From: Bacteroidota bacterium | Lineage (GTDB): Bacteria; Bacteroidota; Bacteroidia; Chitinophagales; Chitinophagaceae | NCBI GenBank assembly: GCA_021824855.1 | Contig: JAKAJX010000167.1 | Coordinates: forward strand, 1 to 7,189 | Direction: 5' to 3' | DNA length: 7,189 nt | Position numbers and translations under genes: made by a program | Notes under the pieces: model-generated | Database searches by the model: none | Told to the model about the DNA's origin: nothing | The model's input: the letters and a program-made list of their open reading frames with translations, nothing else | Part shown: one piece after another, positions 1 through 7,189 of the stretch | How the letters are laid out: the number at the start of each line of letters is the position of its first letter | Position numbering within the stretch: position 1 is the stretch's first letter

Positions 1-50
1 TACTCTTAGCAGCCGCGATCATTTTAAAAAGAATAATTCTTAAAAATTGA
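1..50. other. Window edge, possible end or start of a neighbouring gene
   Basis: The first 20 bases are richer in G+C than the following A/T-rich stretch, which hints at coding DNA. Two readings are open. On the + strand, a frame from base 3 reads LLAAAIILKRIILKN and stops at TGA (48-50), which would suit the hydrophobic tail of an upstream membrane protein. On the - strand, an ATG at 22-20 opens a frame MIAAAKS that runs out of the window and would be a divergent gene start. A 13-base palindrome (29-41, AAGAAT-A-ATTCTT) lies just beside it. Too little is visible to choose or to name a product. Confidence 0.2.
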
Positions 51-91
51 TACTGGCTATAAAAAAATTAAAATTAACCTTACTGATATAT

Positions 92-99
92 TATTTTTG
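92..99 (+). promoter_or_regulatory. Candidate Bacteroidota -7 promoter element before aguB
   Basis: TATTTTTG fits the Bacteroidota -7 consensus TAnnTTTG exactly and lies 16 bases before the aguB ATG, so transcription would start with a leader of only about ten bases. The -33 element (TTG) is not perfect: TTA triplets at 68-70 and 74-76 are the nearest candidates, at 21 and 15 bases. The call rests on the consensus and position only. The region is very A/T-rich, so a chance match is possible. Confidence 0.4.
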
Positions 100-115
100 C
101 CACTAAATTTTAATT

Positions 116-991
116 ATGGCAAAAGTGAAAATTGGCATAGTGCAAATGTCTTGTACTTCTAATGTGCAAGAAAATTTCAACAAAGCGATAGCTCAAATTA
201 GAATAGCTGCAACTAAAGGTGCTCAAATAGTTTGTTTACAAGAGCTATTTACATCGCTCTACTTTTGTGATGTAGAAGATTATAATAATTTTAAGTTAGC
301 AGAATCTATCCCCGGACATTCAACTACTATTCTAAGTTCCGTAGCAAAAGAATTGGGTGTAGTAATTATTGCTTCCCTATTTGAAAAAAGAACCGAAGGC
401 ATTTATCATAACACAACTGCTGTTATTGATGCCGATGGAGTTTATTTAGGTAAATACAGAAAAAATCACATCCCGGACGATCCTGCTTTTTACGAAAAAT
501 TCTATTTTACTCCCGGCGATTCGGGTTATAAAATTTTTAAAACTAAATATGCAACTATTGGTATTTTAATTTGCTGGGATCAATGGTATCCCGAAGCTGC
601 AAGAATTACCGCTTTAATGGGAGCAGAAATTTTATTCTATCCTACAGCTATTGGCTGGGCTACAGCACAAAACGAAGCTACTAATATGGAACAATACAAT
701 GCATGGCAAACTATTCAACGAAGTCATGCTATTGCTAATGGAGTACACGTTGTAAGCGTTAACCGTGTTGGATTTGAACAAAATGGCTTAATGAATTTTT
801 GGGGAGGAAGTTTTGTTAGTAATCCCTTCGGAACTCTTTTGTATAAAGCTTCACACGATAAAGAAGAAACAGAAGTTGTAGAAATAGATACCCAACAAAC
901 AGATTTTTATAGAACACATTGGCCTTTTATGCGTGATAGAAGAATTGACACTTATCAATCCATTACCAAACGATTTATAGACGAAGAATAA
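116..991 (+). CDS. aguB: N-carbamoylputrescine amidase (nitrilase superfamily)
   Basis: This cytoplasmic enzyme hydrolyses N-carbamoylputrescine to putrescine, CO2 and ammonia, the last step of the agmatine route to polyamines. The 291-residue protein is a full-length single-domain carbon-nitrogen hydrolase. The Glu-Lys-Cys triad of the superfamily is visible: E43 in LQELF, K116 in KYRKNHIPDD and C153 in ILICWDQWYPE. Other family stretches are YHNTTAVIDADG (97-108) and HVVSVNRVG (211-219). The chosen ATG gives the usual N terminus (KVKIGIVQMS). The sequence before it is A/T-rich with no Shine-Dalgarno site, which is normal for this phylum. The stop codon TAA shares its last A with the ATG of aguA (TAATG), so translation of the two is probably coupled. 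A nitrilase of other specificity is possible from sequence alone, but the adjoining agmatine deiminase makes this assignment strong. Confidence 0.94.
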   Translation: MAKVKIGIVQMSCTSNVQENFNKAIAQIRIAATKGAQIVCLQELFTSLYFCDVEDYNNFKLAESIPGHSTTILSSVAKELGVVIIASLFEKRTEGIYHNTTAVIDADGVYLGKYRKNHIPDDPAFYEKFYFTPGDSGYKIFKTKYATIGILICWDQWYPEAARITALMGAEILFYPTAIGWATAQNEATNMEQYNAWQTIQRSHAIANGVHVVSVNRVGFEQNGLMNFWGGSFVSNPFGTLLYKASHDKEETEVVEIDTQQTDFYRTHWPFMRDRRIDTYQSITKRFIDEE

Positions 992-2037
992 TGCAATTAA
1001 CACCAAAACAATTGGGATACTTTTTTCCTGCAGAATGGCATCCCCATACAGCTACATGGCTAAGTTGGCCACACAAAGAAGCCAGTTGGCCAGGAAAAAT
1101 TAATACCATTTTTGAACCCTACTGCAAATTTATAAAAGCAATAACCGAGGGTGAAAAAGTTTGTATTAATGTTGCTAATGATAACATGAAAAACTCTGCT
1201 ATAGAGCATTTACTACAGCATTCTATTAATTTAAACAAAATTGAATTTTATACGCATCCAACAAATGATGCATGGTGTAGAGATCATGGACCCGCATTTA
1301 TCATTAATCAAAAAGAAAATAAAAAAGCGATTATTGATTGGAATTATAATGCATGGGGAAACAAATATCCGCCTTATGATTTAGATGATATTATACCAAC
1401 TTTAATAGGCGAAAAATTACAACTTCAAGTATTTAAGCCTAACATTATTATGGAAGGAGGATCGGTTGATTTTAATGGTGCCGGCACATTAATAACATCT
1501 ACCGCTTGCTTACTCAACCCAAACCGTAACCCTCAATTCAATCAATCAGAAATAGAAAATTATTTAAGCAATTATTATGGCGTAAATCAAATTCTATGGG
1601 TTGATGAAGGTATAATAGGAGATGATACAGATGGACATATTGATGATACGGTTCGCTTTATTAATGAAGATACCGTACTTGCAGCCGTTGAAGAAAACTT
1701 AACGGATGATAATTATTTTTTATTGCAAAAAAATTTAAAGCAACTGCAACAAATGCGTTTATTAAATGGCAAGCAATTAAATATTATTGAGTTGCCTATG
1801 CCTTCTAATCCTATTGTTTGGGAAAATCAAAGGCTACCTGCATCGTATGCTAATTTTTACATTGCCAATGCCATTGTTGCCGTACCCACTTATAGAGATA
1901 TGAATGATGATAAAGCACTAAGTATTATTGAAAGATGTTTTCCAAATAAAAAAGTTATTGGCATAGATTCTACCGATGTAATTTGGGGTTTAGGAAGTTG
2001 GCATTGCCTTAGCCAACAAGAGCCGGAAATTATTTAA
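991..2037 (+). CDS. aguA: Agmatine deiminase (agmatine iminohydrolase)
   Basis: The enzyme converts agmatine and water to N-carbamoylputrescine and ammonia, and supplies the substrate of the upstream amidase. The 348-residue protein spans the whole guanidino-group-modifying (peptidylarginine deiminase-type) fold of the family. Visible signatures are PAEWHPHTATWLSWP (13-27), WCRDHGP (95-101), MEGGSVDFNG (154-163), GDDTDGHIDD (210-219) and GLGSWHCLSQQEP (333-345). From the family, C339 should be the nucleophile that forms the covalent amidino intermediate, H216 the general acid/base, and the acidic residues of EGGS and DGHIDD substrate ligands. The ATG overlaps the aguB stop by one base and there is no separate ribosome site, which supports an aguB-aguA transcript with coupled translation. 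There is no signal peptide, so it is cytoplasmic. All expected active-site residues are present and the length is normal. Confidence 0.96.
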   Translation: MQLTPKQLGYFFPAEWHPHTATWLSWPHKEASWPGKINTIFEPYCKFIKAITEGEKVCINVANDNMKNSAIEHLLQHSINLNKIEFYTHPTNDAWCRDHGPAFIINQKENKKAIIDWNYNAWGNKYPPYDLDDIIPTLIGEKLQLQVFKPNIIMEGGSVDFNGAGTLITSTACLLNPNRNPQFNQSEIENYLSNYYGVNQILWVDEGIIGDDTDGHIDDTVRFINEDTVLAAVEENLTDDNYFLLQKNLKQLQQMRLLNGKQLNIIELPMPSNPIVWENQRLPASYANFYIANAIVAVPTYRDMNDDKALSIIERCFPNKKVIGIDSTDVIWGLGSWHCLSQQEPEII

Positions 2038-2062
2038 TTGATAATTTTAGTAAAACTAATTT

Positions 2063-2938
2063 ATGACTAAAATTTCTACACCCATTGCGGGATGCATGCG
2101 ATGGGGAAAATGGGGTGCAAACTTTTCTACTGCTGATTATAGAAAAATGATTGAATCATGTATTGAAAACGGTATTTCAACCTTTGATCATGCAGATATT
2201 TATGGTGAGTATACCACCGAAGAAGAATTTGGCAATGCTCTTAAACAATCTTCTTCATTACGCCTACAGATTGAAATAATTTCTAAATGTGGCATACAAA
2301 TGATGAGTGAAAACAGAAAACATCATCAAATAAAATCGTACAACACGTCTAAACAACACATCATTCAATCCGTTGAAAATTCTTTACAAAATTTTGGAAC
2401 AGATTATTTAGATGTTTTATTGATTCACAGACCAGATCCTTTATTAAATCCACAAGAAGTAGCAGAAGCAATTGAACAACTAAAAAAACAAGGAAAAATA
2501 AACCATTTCGGAGTTTCAAATTTTCTACCACATCAGGTTAATGCATTAAAAAAGTTAGTGCAAATTGAATACAATCAAATGGAAATTTCGCTTTTTCATT
2601 TAAAGCCTTTTTTAGATGGATCATTGGATAATTGCATCGAAAAGTCAATTATTCCAATGGCATGGTCGCCATTAGGAGGTGGAATATTCAACGATGATAA
2701 TCATCCACGTTATAGAAGTATTTATACAACAACAACAGAATTAGCAAAAAAATATCATACAAGTATTGAGGCAATAATAATAGCATTTTTACATACACAT
2801 CCATCAGGTATTTTGCCGGTTATTGGCTCTACAAAACTCGATCGCTTATTACAGGTAAAGCAAGCATATAGCATTCATCTTACGAGAGAAGATTGGTTTA
2901 AATTATGGATAAGCTCAACGGGAGAAGATATTCCTTAA
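2063..2938 (+). CDS. YdhF-type NADPH-dependent aldo/keto reductase
   Basis: This is a 291-residue cytoplasmic aldo/keto reductase, a TIM-barrel enzyme that reduces carbonyl compounds with NAD(P)H. The catalytic tetrad is complete: D42 and Y47 in FDHADIYGEY, K75 in IISKCG, and H122 in LLIHRPDP. Further marks are HFGVSNF (148-154), MAWSPLGGG (199-207) and the cofactor-binding stretch LPVIGSTKLDRL (251-262). The motifs DHADIYG, IHRPDPL and the C-terminal pattern LTREDWFKLW...DIP recall E. coli YdhF, so I place it in that subfamily. The physiological substrate of YdhF-type proteins is not established. It begins 25 bases after aguA on the same strand with no visible terminator between, so it is probably the third gene of the operon. 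No step of the agmatine-putrescine route needs a reductase, and the grouping may be incidental. Its stop lies two bases from the stop of the convergent phosphoesterase gene. Confidence 0.92.
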   Translation: MTKISTPIAGCMRWGKWGANFSTADYRKMIESCIENGISTFDHADIYGEYTTEEEFGNALKQSSSLRLQIEIISKCGIQMMSENRKHHQIKSYNTSKQHIIQSVENSLQNFGTDYLDVLLIHRPDPLLNPQEVAEAIEQLKKQGKINHFGVSNFLPHQVNALKKLVQIEYNQMEISLFHLKPFLDGSLDNCIEKSIIPMAWSPLGGGIFNDDNHPRYRSIYTTTTELAKKYHTSIEAIIIAFLHTHPSGILPVIGSTKLDRLLQVKQAYSIHLTREDWFKLWISSTGEDIP

Positions 2939-2944
2939 TATTAA
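2935..2944. repeat. Ten-base palindrome over two convergent stop codons
   Basis: TTAATATTAA is a perfect palindrome that contains the TAA stop of the reductase gene (2936-2938) and, on the other strand, the TAA stop of the phosphoesterase gene (2943-2941). I see no GC-rich hairpin with a T-run near it, so no intrinsic terminator can be called for either gene here. Because the sequence is only A and T, the palindrome may be a by-product of two facing TAA stops. Confidence 0.5.
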
Positions 2945-5373
2945 TCGTTATCTTTTTCTTTCTTATTATTAAGTTTTACAAAAGCTGCACGAGTGGGAGA
3001 TGGTGCCGATTTTCCTTTTAATCCTTGCCATAATACTTCATTAAACAAAAAATCAGGAACATTATCTTCATGAGAAAAATCGAATGCATTACTATCCATC
3101 GAGGCTTTATTAATTGCTTTATTTTTCTCATTTAAATTTACGGTTTCGGGTAAATAATTAAAAGAAGAAAAATTAGCATTGGGTGTAAAGCTACGCCACA
3201 TAGGCATTGCAGCAGCATCGTACTGTGTCATTGGAGGCATACCCAATATTAATTCAATTGTTCTAAGAATAGAGGTTGTTGAATACATGGTATGATCTAC
3301 AAATTTTCTTTTTATAAACGGACTAATTATATATGCGGTACTTCTGTGTGCATCCACATGATCGGCTCCATTTTGTGCATCATCTTCAACAATAAATACG
3401 GCAGATTCTTTCCAAATACTTGATTTACTTAAATAATCAATAAACATTCCAACAGCCAAATCGTTATCAGCCACATGAGCATAGGGTGTTAATTTACCTA
3501 CACGTAATCCTTCTGTATGATCGTTACCAAACCTAATGGTATTAAATTGAGGAACAGCATTTAAAGCAAGTAAAGAATCAAAATCTTGTTTCCATTGAAA
3601 GAATCTTGCTGAATCTTTAAAATCCAAATCCCATCCTGTATAATAATTACACATATTATTTTTTACAGATGGAATATTTGGCTTATAATCATCTGCAAAT
3701 TCGCCGTAGGTTCTATAAGAAACATGATTTCGTTTGCATAAATCCCAAATAAATCCATTTTTATTATTAGCAATAGCTCTTTTTCCTTCAGCATCATAAT
3801 CGCCTCCTCTTCCACCGTAATAAGTTGGCCATGTTTTTTCCAAATAATCGGTAGCATATCCGCCCATACTCCAATTATGGCCATCAGCACTAACTTCTGC
3901 ATCACAATAAAAATTATCTAATAATACAAATTGCTTTACAATTGCATGCTGATTAGGCGTATACCTTTCTCCAAACAATAATAAACTGGTATCACCATTT
4001 CCGCCGGGCACATCACTTAATACTTGATCGAATGTTCTATTTTCTTTAATAATATAGAATATATGTTTTATGGGAGAGGATGTTCCAACTTTCATGGGTA
4101 TCGGGTTTCCGCTTTCGCCTGCCGCATTAAGTTCTTTATTTTTTGAATACGGTGTATTATGATATACTGCTTGAGAATAAATGCTCAATTGCTTATCAGT
4201 AGGCTCATTAATAATACTTAATGTGCCTTTAAATAGCCCTGCTATATATTGAACTTCTTTTGGCTTTTGATTATCGCTTTGCCTGTAAGATACCGTTTGC
4301 TTATTTCCAAATGGATTAGGCCCAAGGGGATTAGGTAAAGATGTAAATCCTTTTCCATTGGAAACAAAAATCTTATTTCCCACTACTTTTACATTTGTTG
4401 GATACCATCCAACAGGAATAAACCCTTTAGCTTTACTTTTTCCTATTTCACTTATATCAAAAACCGCTAAACAATTATTATCTGCATTGGCAATATATAA
4501 AGTTTTCTCATTACTACTCAATGCAACACCGTTACTAGTAGAACCGCTTGGTGCATTAGGATATAATGCAGCATTCAATGTTTCTATCACTTTGTTTTTA
4601 ATTACATCAATAACAGAAACAGAATTATCGTTGGCATTTGCCACAAAAAGATATTTTCCATTTTTAGTTATACATAATTCGTTAGGGTTATCTCCAACAT
4701 TGATCGAATCCACAATAGTTTTTTTGGCAACATTGTAGAATAATACTTTATCTCCACCCCAAAGAGAAATATATAATGTTTTATTATCGGGCGAAATAAG
4801 ACAGGTATAGGCCTCTGCTCCTAAATATATTTTATTTGTAACAATTTTAGTTTTTAAATTAACTGTGTACAAACAATTATCATCTTTTGTTACCACATAT
4901 AACTCTTTATTAGCTTCATTAATCTCTATTCCTGCAGGAGAAATTTTATTGGGTAAGCCTTTTCCTAAAATAATACTATCTACTTTTATTAGCTGTTTAT
5001 TTTTATTAATGGCATATTTCCAAATAATATTATCATTTCCTCCGGAAGCAAATAAATATTGATCATCGGCACTAAACTTTAATCCATACCAACTTTTAGG
5101 AATAACTATGTTAGATAATTCTTTATTCGATACAACATCAACCAATTGAATAGTTTGAACACTTTGTCCATTATTGGTAACTGCTAATAATTTTTTATTA
5201 TTACTAACTGCAATATTCAATGGCAAATCGCCAAGTGCTATACTTTTGCCTACAGGAGTAAGGCTCCAACCATTGGGAAGTTGAATTCTTTTGGCCTCAA
5301 TTTGTTGTAGTTCTTGAGATAAAAGATGAATGGAAATAATTAATAAAAATATTGACAACAAGAAATTTTTCAT
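2941..5373 (-). CDS. Secreted YVTN beta-propeller / phosphoesterase fusion protein
   Basis: The 810-residue protein starts with an export signal (MKNFLL, hydrophobic core to about residue 18, probable cut near LLSQ at 17-20). There is no lipobox cysteine, so it should be periplasmic or secreted. Residues about 40-345 hold YVTN/YncE-type propeller blades, e.g. LYVVTKDDNCLYTVNL, YLFVANANDNSVSVIDV and LYIANADNNCLAVFDI. Residues about 433-730 form a phosphoesterase domain of the acid phosphatase/phospholipase C type (alkaline phosphatase fold). It opens with IKHIFYIIKENRTFDQ (435-450), continues with AEVSADGHNWSMGGYATDY (492-510) and GNDHTEG (616-622), and ends with VFIVEDDAQNGADHVDAHRS (659-678). 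By analogy with family structures, E444-N445 and E663/D664/D665 are likely metal ligands. S495 or T447 may be the nucleophile, but this is uncertain. Substrate is unknown; a phosphomonoester, phosphodiester or phospholipid are all possible. No type IX secretion tail is evident. Start ATG at 5373 fits the signal peptide. Confidence 0.91.
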   Translation of the reverse strand: MKNFLLSIFLLIISIHLLSQELQQIEAKRIQLPNGWSLTPVGKSIALGDLPLNIAVSNNKKLLAVTNNGQSVQTIQLVDVVSNKELSNIVIPKSWYGLKFSADDQYLFASGGNDNIIWKYAINKNKQLIKVDSIILGKGLPNKISPAGIEINEANKELYVVTKDDNCLYTVNLKTKIVTNKIYLGAEAYTCLISPDNKTLYISLWGGDKVLFYNVAKKTIVDSINVGDNPNELCITKNGKYLFVANANDNSVSVIDVIKNKVIETLNAALYPNAPSGSTSNGVALSSNEKTLYIANADNNCLAVFDISEIGKSKAKGFIPVGWYPTNVKVVGNKIFVSNGKGFTSLPNPLGPNPFGNKQTVSYRQSDNQKPKEVQYIAGLFKGTLSIINEPTDKQLSIYSQAVYHNTPYSKNKELNAAGESGNPIPMKVGTSSPIKHIFYIIKENRTFDQVLSDVPGGNGDTSLLLFGERYTPNQHAIVKQFVLLDNFYCDAEVSADGHNWSMGGYATDYLEKTWPTYYGGRGGDYDAEGKRAIANNKNGFIWDLCKRNHVSYRTYGEFADDYKPNIPSVKNNMCNYYTGWDLDFKDSARFFQWKQDFDSLLALNAVPQFNTIRFGNDHTEGLRVGKLTPYAHVADNDLAVGMFIDYLSKSSIWKESAVFIVEDDAQNGADHVDAHRSTAYIISPFIKRKFVDHTMYSTTSILRTIELILGMPPMTQYDAAAMPMWRSFTPNANFSSFNYLPETVNLNEKNKAINKASMDSNAFDFSHEDNVPDFLFNEVLWQGLKGKSAPSPTRAAFVKLNNKKEKDND

Positions 5374-5427
5374 GCTAAGAAATTTTTGTAAAACTATGTA
5401 AAGAATATTCGCAATAAAAATTTCTTA
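5360..5427 (-). repeat. Three copies of an 11-base motif around the phosphoesterase gene start
   Basis: On the coding (-) strand AAAAATTTCTT occurs at 5370-5360, where it encodes residues 2-4 and most of codon 5 of the phosphoesterase, and again at 5387-5377, just before the ATG. The reverse complement AAGAAATTTTT lies upstream at 5426-5416. With one flanking base, the upstream copy (5427-5416) and the leader copy (5387-5376) form a perfect 12-base inverted repeat with a 28-base loop. The upstream copy could pair equally well, with one G-U at the end, with the copy inside the coding region. All arms are A/T-rich and there is no T-run after a GC stem, so this is not a normal terminator. It may be an operator, an RNA switch or chance. 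Confidence 0.5.
5390..5415 (-). promoter_or_regulatory. Weak promoter candidate before the phosphoesterase gene
   Basis: On the - strand TTG (5415-5413) is followed after 15 bases by TAGTTTTA (5397-5390), which matches TAnnTTTG except for the last base. It lies about 16 bases before the ATG, as does the aguB element. The spacing is shorter than the 17-23 bases usually quoted for Bacteroidota, so the call is weak. If real, transcription would start after the upstream repeat arm, which would then be a DNA site beside the -33 element and not part of the RNA. Confidence 0.22.
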
Positions 5428-5461
5428 CTGTTTTACTTAAATAAGATCCAATTTAACTGCA

Positions 5462-6310
5462 TCAATATCTAAAAAGAAATTTGCGAGGTAAAACTGTTAC
5501 TTTAATTGAATCTGCAAATTTTAATTCTCCATCTACTTGAATTGGTAATAACATTTCAGCATTAATCTCAAATAAATGACCTCGTTCGTGTATCACAAAA
5601 GGCAAATGCAAATGTTTACCTTTTTCTATTACCGGTAAAAACCGCAATCGCTTTATTATAGGAAGTTTGCTTATTAAAACCATATCCAAAACACCATCAT
5701 CAATTTTTGCAGGTGGTGCAATATGAAATCCTCCTCCGGCTTTTGGCGAATTATTTATCATTGCTAATAAAAATCTTTCATTGCGATAATTTTTAGCCGA
5801 TCTTATAGTAATTCTCTTTTCTCTAAATGAAAATATGTTTATTAAAACAGCAATTAAATAACCAAAATGACCTCCTATAAACCTTATAGCTGTCATTGCC
5901 CTTAACACTTCGCCATCAAAACCAATTCCTAAACAATTTAAATAAAGCATATTATTAAACCTTCCGGCATCAACATATTTTGGAGAAGTAACTATAACTT
6001 TCTTAAAAATTTCTTGATTGGATAAATTTCCATATAGCTGAGTAGCAAAATCGTTTCCTGTTCCACCTTTAAATAATACAATAGGAATTAAACAATGGGG
6101 ATATTTATTAATGAAATAATTAATAGTACCATCTCCTCCTACTACCCAAACATCTGTAAATGTGTCTAAAGAAGAAGGCCAATTATCATTAAATAATTGA
6201 AAATCAATTTTTTGGGAATCTAATTGATTGGTTGCCCAACTAATAAAATGCGAGATATTCTTTTTTCCGGCTTTTTGATTAACTAAAAAAGCAATTTTGG
6301 CAAACATCAT
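5462..6310 (-). CDS. Diacylglycerol kinase / YegS-BmrU family lipid kinase
   Basis: The protein phosphorylates a lipid hydroxyl with ATP, most likely diacylglycerol to phosphatidic acid, at the inner face of the membrane. Positions are given for a start at 6310 (282 residues). The N-terminal ATP-binding domain shows the family order NQKAG (11-15), VVGGDGTIN (56-64) and KGGTGNDFA (81-89). The C-terminal beta-sandwich half has NCLGIGFDGEV (125-135), HIAPPAKIDDGVLDMVLI (196-213) and IQVDGE (257-262), where the DGE motif supplies the proposed catalytic base. The frame opens farther upstream at a TTG (6340), but that lies inside the rRNA terminator stem and adds a tail (WGFFIYFYR) read from its T-run. 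ATG at 6310 or 6307 gives the normal N terminus (MFAKIAFLVN), so I use 6310. Other lipid hydroxyls (sphingoid bases or undecaprenol-like) cannot be excluded. It lies 88 bases before the phosphoesterase gene on the same strand. Confidence 0.92.
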   Translation of the reverse strand: MMFAKIAFLVNQKAGKKNISHFISWATNQLDSQKIDFQLFNDNWPSSLDTFTDVWVVGGDGTINYFINKYPHCLIPIVLFKGGTGNDFATQLYGNLSNQEIFKKVIVTSPKYVDAGRFNNMLYLNCLGIGFDGEVLRAMTAIRFIGGHFGYLIAVLINIFSFREKRITIRSAKNYRNERFLLAMINNSPKAGGGFHIAPPAKIDDGVLDMVLISKLPIIKRLRFLPVIEKGKHLHLPFVIHERGHLFEINAEMLLPIQVDGELKFADSIKVTVLPRKFLFRY

Positions 6311-6324
6311 TCGATAAAAGTAAA

Positions 6325-6355
6325 TAAAAAAACCCCACAAAAAATTGTGAGGTTT
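6325..6355 (-). terminator. Intrinsic terminator of the rRNA operon
   Basis: Read on the - strand, AAACCTCACAA (6355-6345), a TTTT loop and TTGTGGGGTTT (6340-6330) form an 11-base-pair stem with a single U-G wobble. A run of seven T (6332-6326) overlaps the stem end and is followed by ATTTA. It begins six bases after the 5S 3' end. The wobble pair becomes a C-A mismatch on the + strand, which supports - orientation. It separates the rRNA genes from the lipid kinase gene, whose ATG is 15 bases downstream. Confidence 0.87.
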
Positions 6356-6361
6356 AAAAAA

Positions 6362-6474
<113 letters not shown>

Positions 6475-6530
6475 AAAAATTAGAGCATTACACTCATAAT
6501 AAGTTCATATTGGGAAGGATAATATTACAA
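6475..6530 (-). other. 23S-5S internal transcribed spacer
   Basis: The stretch between the two rRNA genes is about 56 bases of A/T-rich DNA. It has no tRNA cloverleaf and no gene. It is expected to be removed by processing of the precursor RNA. Its length depends on the 23S end, which is estimated. Confidence 0.7.

Positions 6531-7189
<659 letters not shown>

Noticed and set aside
1..22. Divergent gene beginning MIAAAKS
   Set aside because: Seven codons are too few to call a gene or family, and the + strand reading of the same bases is about as plausible. It is kept only as an ambiguous edge feature.
3663..3905. A second - strand frame of 80 codons
   Set aside because: It lies wholly inside the phosphoesterase domain in another frame. 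The main frame carries the conserved motifs without a break.
4358..5062. Two + strand frames (4358-4738 and 4865-5062)
   Set aside because: Both are shadows opposite the propeller part of the phosphoesterase gene and show no recognisable family.
6311..6340. TTG start at 6340 for the lipid kinase
   Set aside because: It falls in the rRNA terminator stem, and the ten extra residues come from the T-run and its flank. The family N terminus begins at the ATG pair 6310/6307.
6475..6530. Possible tRNA or small RNA in the 23S-5S spacer
   Set aside because: No cloverleaf, T-loop motif or stable hairpin is visible in these 56 A/T-rich bases.

Overview
The window is chromosomal DNA from an AT-rich member of the Bacteroidota. 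The best guess is the Chitinophagia/Sphingobacteriia side of the phylum, but the rank below phylum is inference. The evidence is the style of the 23S and 5S rRNA, A/T-rich start regions without Shine-Dalgarno sequences, a TAnnTTTG-type promoter before the first gene, and a secreted beta-propeller/phosphoesterase protein of a type common in this phylum. There is no sign of phage, insertion sequence, CRISPR array or recent transfer.

The left part (about 90-2938, + strand) looks like one operon. It encodes N-carbamoylputrescine amidase (aguB), agmatine deiminase (aguA), which shares one base with aguB, and 25 bases later a YdhF-type aldo/keto reductase. The first two enzymes carry out consecutive steps from agmatine to putrescine. 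AguA makes N-carbamoylputrescine and AguB hydrolyses it. The arginine decarboxylase that would supply agmatine is not in the window. The reductase has no evident role in this route.

The middle and right parts are on the - strand. Read in the direction of transcription, they start with the 3' end of a 23S rRNA gene (cut by the window edge), a short spacer with no tRNA, a 5S rRNA and a strong intrinsic terminator. Fifteen bases after the terminator a lipid kinase of the diacylglycerol kinase/YegS/BmrU family begins. An 88-base gap follows, then a secreted 810-residue protein with an N-terminal YVTN-type propeller and a C-terminal phosphoesterase domain. That gene runs tail to tail into the reductase gene with only two bases between the stop codons.

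These are known families and I see no clearly new system. The points most worth a second look are an 11-base motif present three times around the start of the phosphoesterase gene, where two mutually exclusive hairpins can be drawn, the packing of the rRNA terminator against the lipid kinase start, and the near-zero gap between convergent genes that share a palindrome over both stop codons.
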